DNA from: Akebia trifoliata | Taxonomy: Eukaryota; Streptophyta; Magnoliopsida; Ranunculales; Lardizabalaceae | NCBI GenBank assembly: GCA_017979445.1 | Contig: CM030716.1 | Location: forward strand, 13,491,611-13,555,610 | DNA: 64,000 nucleotides | Direction of reading: 5' to 3' | Part shown: one piece after another, positions 57,401 to 64,000 of the stretch | Position numbering within the stretch: position 1 is the stretch's first letter | How the letters are laid out: every line of letters starts with the position of its first letter | The notes under the pieces: generated by a model | Told to the model about the DNA's origin: nothing | What the model saw: the letters and a program-made list of their open reading frames with translations, nothing else | Databases searched by the model: none | Program-made: the position numbers and the translations under genes

Positions 57401-57984
57401 CTAATATTAAAATTTTCCATTAAACATTAACATCTCATATGCATCATATAACATTCCTTACGCATTCTGAACCATGATATATGTTTTAAGTTGGTGCGTT
57501 TTTTTTTGTTTTTTTGCAAATCCTACTTCTGCTTTAGGATTTGATTACAAATTAAGATTTGAGGACAAATCAATCGGATTATGGATTTACAAAAAAATTT
57601 AGAAAAGTTTCTTTAAATTGAATGATCAACATGGTTCAATTGTTGGGCAATTATAGTATATATTAAGAAAAAGAGAGCATATACATTTTGTCCTTATTGG
57701 TAAGGATGAAATCTCAAGGCAACAAGTGGAAGATATGCCAAAGTACACGGTAGGAAAGGTAAGGTCTATTGAGCATGATGGATCTCAGGTCCATAACATA
57801 AACATGAGAAATAGATAAGTGTAATCTCAAAGCAACACCTGGGCCATTCACGTTGGTTAGAGCCAATAGAATGAAATCCAAAACGTGGATTCTATTGGTT
57901 AAGATTACATAAATTATCTTACGAATTGGTGGTGTAAAGAGTGCCAAATAGGCAGATTCTCCAAAGAAACTTAGACCCAAGTGA
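57401..57984. other. Duplicated upstream flank of Lhcb1 copy 3
   Basis: Matches 34510-35125 in reverse. No gene. Confidence 0.55.
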
Positions 57985-58049
57985 CCAATGAAAATAGGGA
58001 TTTAGATATCCATGGATAAGGATCCTCTTCTCCCTTCTCCCTATTAATT
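57985..58049 (+). promoter_or_regulatory. Lhcb1 copy 3 promoter: CCAAT, I-box, TATA-like
   Basis: CCAAT at 57985-57989, I-box GATAAGG at 58015-58021, TATTAATT at 58042-58049, about 85 bases before the start codon. The I-box is intact here, unlike copy 2. Confidence 0.62.
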
Positions 58050-58133
58050 CAACCCAACAGCAACCATAAAAAACACCTATCTTAGTATACAAGAGTCTTA
58101 TTCATTTCTCTTCTTCTCAATCCTTCGATCTCC

Positions 58134-58934
58134 ATGGCTGCTTCAATGGCTCTCTCCTCTCCCTCATTTGCCGGACAGGCGGTGAAGCTCGCCCCGTCTG
58201 CGTCTGAGCTTCTAGGAGAAGGGAGGGTCACCATGCGGAAGACGGCGGGAAGGCCTAAGCCTATATCGTCCGGAAGCCCATGGTATGGCCCAGACCGTGT
58301 CAAGTATTTGGGTCCCTTTTCAGGAGAGCCTCCATCCTACCTAACTGGTGAATTCCCCGGTGACTACGGGTGGGACACGGCCGGGCTATCCGCCGACCCA
58401 GAAACCTTTGCCAAGAACCGTGAACTCGAGGTAATTCACAGCAGATGGGCCATGCTTGGGGCCCTTGGATGTGTTTTCCCTGAACTATTGTCCCGCAATG
58501 GGGTGAAGTTTGGTGAGGCTGTGTGGTTCAAGGCTGGTGCACAAATCTTTAGTGAAGGTGGATTGGACTACTTGGGTAACCCAAGCTTGGTTCATGCTCA
58601 AAGCATTCTAGCCATTTGGGCTACACAAGTTATCTTGATGGGAGCCGTTGAGGGCTACCGTATTGCTGGTGGGCCACTTGGTGAGGTGACTGACCCATTG
58701 TACCCAGGAGGCAGCTTTGACCCACTTGGGCTCGCGGAAGATCCCGAAGCTTTTGCCGAGCTGAAGGTGAAGGAGCTCAAGAATGGGAGATTGGCTATGT
58801 TCTCTATGTTCGGGTTTTTTGTTCAGGCAATTGTGACTGGCAAGGGACCTTTGGAGAACCTAGCTGATCACCTTGCCGATCCCGTCAACAACAATGCCTG
58901 GGCCTATGCCACCAACTTCGTCCCCGGAAAGTGA
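58134..58934 (+). CDS. LHCB1: Lhcb1, copy 3 (arm B)
   Basis: 266 residues, intronless, ATG at 58134, stop TGA at 58932-58934. Transit peptide, WYGPDR motif (50-55), three membrane helices and all visible chlorophyll-ligand motifs ([25 protein letters not shown]) are complete. Nearly identical to copy 2 and less close to copy 1. The changes from copy 2 are at Ser/Pro in KPISSG, Glu/Gln in LTGEFPG, Ser/Cys in VIHSRW and Leu/Ile in KELKNG. Product: LHCII antenna protein of the thylakoid. Inverted relative to copy 2 because of the segmental duplication. Confidence 0.97.
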   Translation: MAASMALSSPSFAGQAVKLAPSASELLGEGRVTMRKTAGRPKPISSGSPWYGPDRVKYLGPFSGEPPSYLTGEFPGDYGWDTAGLSADPETFAKNRELEVIHSRWAMLGALGCVFPELLSRNGVKFGEAVWFKAGAQIFSEGGLDYLGNPSLVHAQSILAIWATQVILMGAVEGYRIAGGPLGEVTDPLYPGGSFDPLGLAEDPEAFAELKVKELKNGRLAMFSMFGFFVQAIVTGKGPLENLADHLADPVNNNAWAYATNFVPGK

Positions 58935-59432
58935 GAGAGTTGTAGATCATAATCAGGTCCTCATTTTGTTTTGAGTGTGGATTTGAGATTGTTGTTTATG
59001 ATGTAAATTGATAACAAGTAAGGTATTTAATTCAAGTGTCTTTGCATATGTTCTCAATGCCATAGTTTACGAAGCCATTCCGAAAAAAGTTAGCCAACAA
59101 ATTAAGCATTGATAGGCATGTCAATGGATTAGATTCAAATGGGGTCTGATTTTATCAAGAATTTGCTCTAAAAGAGTTGCTTTAGCCTTTAATTCACTCA
59201 GGATCTGATCTGTTATCTTAATGGATTAGGTCTTTATTGGATAGGATCCTTAATTAGACATCTCAACAATCAAATCCCCAATTAAATAGATAAACAGATT
59301 TGTTGGATCAAATAATAGGCTTGAACCTATGCATTAATAACTAGGTTTTAGTACATTTATTACAGACATGAATACTCGATATATAATAACCTTCTGTCTG
59401 ATTGCTGAGAAATTGTTTTCAAGGGATATATT

Positions 59433-60356
59433 ATGAATTCCTTGGCCAGGGTTCACGGGAAAATGAATTTGGGGAAAAATGAATTCCATTTCCAAAAGTG
59501 GATAACCAAGCTGAAGTGATATCCAATCGAGTCCAAATTCTTCTTTTACATTTGTTGTTATTTCATTCCTTGAAGTCCAAATTTTTCTCCTAAAGAAGCT
59601 ACCACATCAAAATCTCCAACAACAAAAGCAACCTCAGAAGAAGACATAAAGTTGTCGATTCCACCCCATAATTTTCTTCTTTCAACAGCCAAACAGCTTC
59701 CCTTTACCAATTTTTATAATCACACCATTAATTAAAGCTTCAAGGTAAATAAATTGGTCATCTGTCTCACCAATTTAATCTAATCGGAATCACAAACCAG
59801 AAAAAACAGATGGAGCTCCAATTATTTATCCATCATTATTAATTAAAAGACGGTGTGGCATTCACCTTTGAACTAATCATACGCACTCATGAAGTTATTA
59901 TTAGCTCTAGACATAGGTTTAAGAATTGATATAAATAAAGGATTGGATTCAAGCTGAATTTTCTTCTTGTCCGCTTTCTTTTTGCTTGATCAAACGCCAA
60001 CATTCCCCTACTGTCGAAGCCAAAGATCTTAGATTGCATTCCTCGTAGCAGAAGTAAGGAATGTTCGGAAACGTAACCCACCAAGGAAACATCGCAAGAT
60101 TTCTATCCAAAGGATGGAATAAAGGAGTCCATTTAAAAACTCACATACGGTGGCCTGATATGGTCAATCTCTCTTTAAGCCAAACAATTGGTATAGTTTT
60201 TTTTGAGAAGCAAAGTTAAAGAACATGATGAAAGTCGATTGTAATGGCTTCAGAAGATTGCCAAAGATTCTACCGACTTATCTCCTTTCTTATCTCTTCA
60301 ATGTCTAGTTAAAAAAATTTAGAATAACAATACATAAAGATCTTACCCACCAAAAT
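59433..60356. other. Intergenic, no feature seen
   Basis: AT-rich DNA outside the duplication. Short frames (for example 59887-60084) have no recognisable similarity. Confidence 0.4.
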
Positions 60357-61860
60357 TGTTAGTAGGGGAGCCGCGGAAGCAAATCACCTTTAGAGAAACC
60401 CTTTATCGGAACTTATACCAAGTTCCAAAACACACCAACAAGCAATGACCAACACCACTAGCAATCAAAGTAAAGTAAAACTACCTACGAATGTAAATAG
60501 CAAAAAAAGATATGCTCACACAATATTTACGCTGTTCGACGATATGCCTACATCCACGGGGGTGAAGGGAGAATCCACTATATAAAGAAACCAACGACCT
60601 GTACAGCTCGCAAGTTCGTCCCAAGAAAAAAGCTTGATTTTTACCCAAAGAGAATATCAACTTCTTCCTTTGTAATATCTCTTAGCTCTCTCTCTAATTT
60701 TACAAATTTGGCTTCTATCTAACTTGTTCTTCCACAAGATTTTCAGATTAAAACACATATGTATGTAGCTGTGTTATTTATATTAACAAAGAGGTGTTAT
60801 TGTCACACCAACTATTGTTAATGCCATAATTCTCCACCTCGTACATAATTTGAAAAAACCTCAAATTTTTGGATGAATACAAGAAGAAACTGCAAGCGTG
60901 CAAAGCTATACCACACAAGAGTAACATGTAACACCAACCCGGCTACACCATTATGACCATGGCTGCCTACGTACCCTGTGACCAGGATCAAGCCATCGTG
61001 GTTCTTACCAACTCTCCATATAGACTTCACCTCACCCCAACTTCACCCCGAAGGGCCATGCTCTTTTGGGCAACTCAACATGGGCCAATATGAAGCAAGT
61101 CCAAGCAGTGCTGGAACTTGCTACCTGTCACCACCTTTGTTAACATGTCTCCGGGGTTCTCATTGGTATGCACCTTCATGAGAGAAACATTACCTTCCTC
61201 TATGACATCCCGCACAAAATGATACCTAACGTCGATATGCTTGGTACGAGCATGATGAACTTGATTCTTAGCCAAGTAAATCGCACTCTGATTATCACCA
61301 CAAGTCCACACAATCTTGCTTAATCCCCAAATCATCTAGAATACCCCACAACCACAATGCTTCCTTCACTCCCTCTGTATGGCCTTTGTAGTAGAAAGTG
61401 TCACTGTAGCCTGTAAAATCGATCGCCAACTAACTGGAGCACCATGTATACTAAATACATAAATAGTAGTAGACTGTCGTCTACCTAGATCACCTGCATA
61501 ATTTGAGTCAACAAACCCACTAATCTGACATGTATCTCTACCAAAACATAAACCCGTATTAGCGGTACCCTTCAAGTACCTCAGGACCTATTTCACTACT
61601 TCCCAATGTGTCTTCCCCGGGTTCGCCATTAACCTACTGACACACTGACCGCTTGTGAAATATCTAGACGTGTACAACATTAAACTGCCAACTGTACTAG
61701 CATAAGGTACACGTTTCATGTGTGCTTTCTCTTCCGTTGTAATGAGAGATTATTTACTAAAGAGCCTAAAATGTGGAGCCAATGGAGTCACCACTGACTT
61801 AGCACCTTGCATCCCGAACCTTACAATGACTCGCTCAAGAAAAGTTACTTAAACACACAC
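60357..61860 (-). mobile_element. 5'-truncated Ty1/Copia element with LTR
   Basis: Minus strand: the end of reverse transcriptase and RNase H (about 61860-61075), a non-coding stretch, then a candidate LTR 60357-60826 (starting TGGCATTAAC, ending CTACTAACA) with 'gtggattctcccttcacccccgtggatg'. The LTR start is less certain than its end. No 5' part. Confidence 0.8.
61075..61860 (-). pseudogene. Copia RNase H and C-terminal polyprotein remnant
   Basis: Pieces: 'VGSLMLYTSRYFTSGQCVSR' region (61620-61720), ISGFVDSNYAGDLGRRQSTT (61440-61530), VSWRSILQATVTLSTTKA, QSAIYLAKNQVHHARTKHID, and the end NPGDMLTKVVTGSKFQHCLD. Stops and one frame break (about 61340-61370) make it non-functional. Confidence 0.88.
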
Positions 61861-62139
61861 ACAAAAAACTCCAGGTTCAAGGTTCTAGGAGTTGTGGAGA
61901 GGAAGACAAAATGTCCCAAAAAGAGTGTAATAAGGAGCCTGCTTTGGAGGAACAATTTTACAGACAAAAGTCAGAATCCAATGGCTAAAGGATGGGTCAT
62001 AAATAAGATATTCTTCTACAGTTCAGTGGCTTCAAATATTGTAAAGAATGGGAATTCTATTTTGGAAACAAATCAAGGAATTATGGCTTCAGATGAAGCA
62101 AGCATTGGAGGTTGGCCAGCCCAATATTATTCATAGATG

Positions 62140-63181
62140 TTCAAAAGCAACTTAAATTATGTAAGTCTTTGTATCCTTTTTCTAAGAGAATTTTTGAGAA
62201 GCAGACAATTTTATTATCAAATCTTGTTACTAGGGAGGTGATAAAAAAGAATCGTCTTTGATTCACCAAGAAATAAATTGCCGGGCCCAGATGGGGTTGG
62301 AGCATAATTTTGTATTGTATTTTGGGATCTGATGGGTGAAGATGTTTTGATGCCATTTTGGATTTTTTCCACCATGGTAAAATGCTAAAACAAGTTAATG
62401 CCACCCTACTTTGTTTAATCCCTAAAGAAGTGAATGCCAAAAAGTTGTAGAAGTTTTGACCAATTGCTCTTTGCAACTTCTTGTATAGAATAATCTCCAA
62501 AATCTCAATAAATAGGCTTTCATTCTTTAATTAATCCTCATAAATCTGTGTTCATGAATGGAAGAAATAATTAGGATAACATTATATTAGCTCATGAAAT
62601 AATTCATTTGAAAAATCCCCCCAACCTATTTGTGTTAAATTAGAGATTTGAAAATCTTATGATTGTGTGAGTTGTTTTAATGGAAATTATCTTTACTCCT
62701 AGATTTTTTGTGCTTATCAATGGGTCTTCGTATGGATTTTTCCAAGGAGAGAGGTGTCTTTGACAAGGAGATCCATTATCGCCTTATCTTTTTTGCTTTG
62801 ATCATGGAAGCTTTTTCTTGTCTTCTACAAGAAAAAATTGATTCTAGTTTGATTGAGGTTCCGAAAAATCATGGTACTCAAGGAATATCCCTCCTCATTT
62901 TTGTTGATGATATAATGTTATTTTCAAAAGATTATATTTCTTCAGTTATAGCAATACTTCAAGTTCTTGATGTTTTTTTATCGAATTTTTGGGCTTCAAA
63001 TAAATTATGAAAAAAGTTTGGTATTTTTTAGTGAATCTTGCTCTTTTCAATACCAAATTTTAAATTGTTTTGGTTTAAGTAAAATACCTTGGTCTTCCCT
63101 TGTTCTCTTCCCATTTGACTCATTCTCTTTGTCAACCTCTTATTAATCTGATTTATGAAAGATTGGAAGGCTGGAAATCTA
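62140..63181 (+). pseudogene. LINE (L1-type) reverse transcriptase remnant
   Basis: Ordered L1-type reverse-transcriptase motifs in broken frames: SPRNKLPGPDGVG (about 62259-62300), INPHKSVFMNGRN (62530-62565), FFVLINGSSYGFFQGERCL and QGDPLSPYLF with a stop between them (62705-62790), and GISLLIFVDDIMLFSK (62882-62930), where the catalytic FADD box is FVDD. Ends at 'ERLEGWKSK' (63181), where another element begins. Whether 61880-62140 belongs to it is unclear. Confidence 0.82.
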
Positions 63182-63936
63182 AGGCCCCGTTTGATTCAGT
63201 TACCTGAATCTCCTGTCAGCTTCTGCTGTCAGAATCTGCTGTCAGAAACTGAAACACTGAAAACTTATTTGTTATAGCTTCGTAAAAGTACTTTGCTGTT
63301 GACCAGAATCTGGTAATTATTGTTTGATACAGCTTCTAGAATCTGCTATTTAGGGTAAAATGATCAGAATACCCTTAAGGTTGATAGAACACTCAAAATG
63401 CATAAAAAATTATCAGAATACCCTTATAATATATAATTACACTAAATATATATAAATATAATAAAATTATATAAAAATTTTTAAAAATAATTGTATTAAT
63501 TTTAAAATATTTATAATTAAAAAAAAATTATAGAAAATTTATAATTCTACAGAAATTTCGGCAGCATCTCCTCTTAAAAATGGACATGAAATTTTCTTGA
63601 TAAACAAAATACCTGCATAATACGCAATTCAACATTCACATTACATTATATATACATAACATCATATATACATAACACATCCACATAACTTCTAATTTAC
63701 ATTCCGACATCATTTAAACATAATAATCATAGTTAATATAATAAGTAAAATTGAAATAAATAAAAACATGAAAAATATACATCCAACAAATGCATACAAA
63801 ATATATTTTTCATTCTTCTTATTTGACTCCGTTACTTTATCTTGAGGAACATTATCATTGATAATGTCAATTTCATCTACCCACACAAAAGATCATGCAT
63901 ATCTCTATAAAGTAAAATAACACATGAATTAATATC
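63182..63936. mobile_element. Probable DNA-transposon terminus inserted in the LINE
   Basis: 'GGCCCCGTTTGATTCAGTT' is a terminal sequence type common in plant hAT/Harbinger-like non-autonomous elements, and the LINE reading stops exactly here. 'ctgctgtcagaa' repeats follow. The other end was not found within the window, and the AT-rich stretch after 63400 has no coding potential. Confidence 0.4.
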
Positions 63937-64000
63937 TGTAACACCCCGGATTTTCAACTCATATCTCGAGGAAATTAAATGGTGAGATTTGGAAGAAAAT
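63937..64000 (+). repeat. Possible LTR start at window edge
   Basis: TGTAACACCCCGGATTTTC is a common beginning of plant Gypsy LTRs. 'actcatatctcgaggaaat' is also found inside the fold-back element at 24010. The window ends before this can be confirmed. Confidence 0.35.

Larger units (their letters stand above)
55255..59432. repeat. Inverted segmental duplication, arm B
   Basis: Reverse-orientation partner of 33080-37900. It lacks the SINE and solo LTR of arm A and instead carries two double-hairpin elements and a 1.1-kb (TA)n-bounded element between 55669 and about 57400. Outer limits are approximate. Confidence 0.85.

Noticed and set aside
26284..58934. Assigning the three antenna genes to Lhcb2 or Lhcb3.
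   Set aside because: [28 protein letters not shown] and [17 protein letters not shown] are Lhcb1 features; Lhcb2 typically has different residues at these places and Lhcb3 lacks part of the N-terminus.

Overview
This window is nuclear DNA from a flowering plant, most likely a eudicot. The supporting signs are spliced genes with GT..AG introns, three light-harvesting chlorophyll a/b-binding (Lhcb1) genes with chloroplast transit peptides, a nuclear tRNA-Leu with a Pol III terminator, plant-type Copia, Gypsy, LINE, CACTA and SINE remains, and AT-rich intergenic DNA full of (TA)n tracts. I cannot name the species.

Genes, left to right: a lone 61-nt exon resembling tRNA-guanine transglycosylase (146-206); a complete five-exon chloroplast fatty-acid-binding protein 3 / chalcone-isomerase-like gene (4493-8973, +); a complete five-exon receptor-like kinase orthologous to Arabidopsis At1g78530 (11578-14569, -); tRNA-Leu(UAG) (24211-24290, +); and three intronless Lhcb1 genes (26284-27087 +, 33560-34360 -, 58134-58934 +). 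Broken host-gene pieces are an ArgJ fragment (32847-33081) and a receptor-like cytoplasmic kinase fragment inside a FAP3 intron (about 6913-7012). The second and third Lhcb1 genes lie in the two arms of an inverted segmental duplication (about 33080-37900 and 55255-59432), which later insertions have altered differently in each arm.

Most of the rest is transposable elements. There are two 2.1-kb solo LTRs with perfect 5-bp target-site duplications (TSDs) at 1647-3787 and 35581-37679; a nearly complete but dead Copia element with TSD (38012-43691); a Gypsy element in an internal-LTR-internal-LTR arrangement (44213 to about 49055); two 5'-truncated Copia pieces (52227-53940 and 60357-61860); a LINE reverse-transcriptase remnant (about 62140-63181); a CACTA terminus with subterminal repeats (to 54708); and three SINE insertions with TSDs.

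The most unusual content is a family of about 15 small elements, mostly 330-381 bp. Each is bounded by (TA)n and built as terminal inverted repeat, near-perfect hairpin of about 45 bp, conserved spacer, second hairpin, terminal inverted repeat. Seven are stacked end to end at 19198-22005 and four at 30647-32153. One sits in the 5' LTR of the Copia element exactly where the 3' LTR keeps an uninterrupted (TA)n, so the window holds its own filled and empty site and shows microsatellite-targeted insertion. No open reading frame encoding a mobilising enzyme was seen in any copy.
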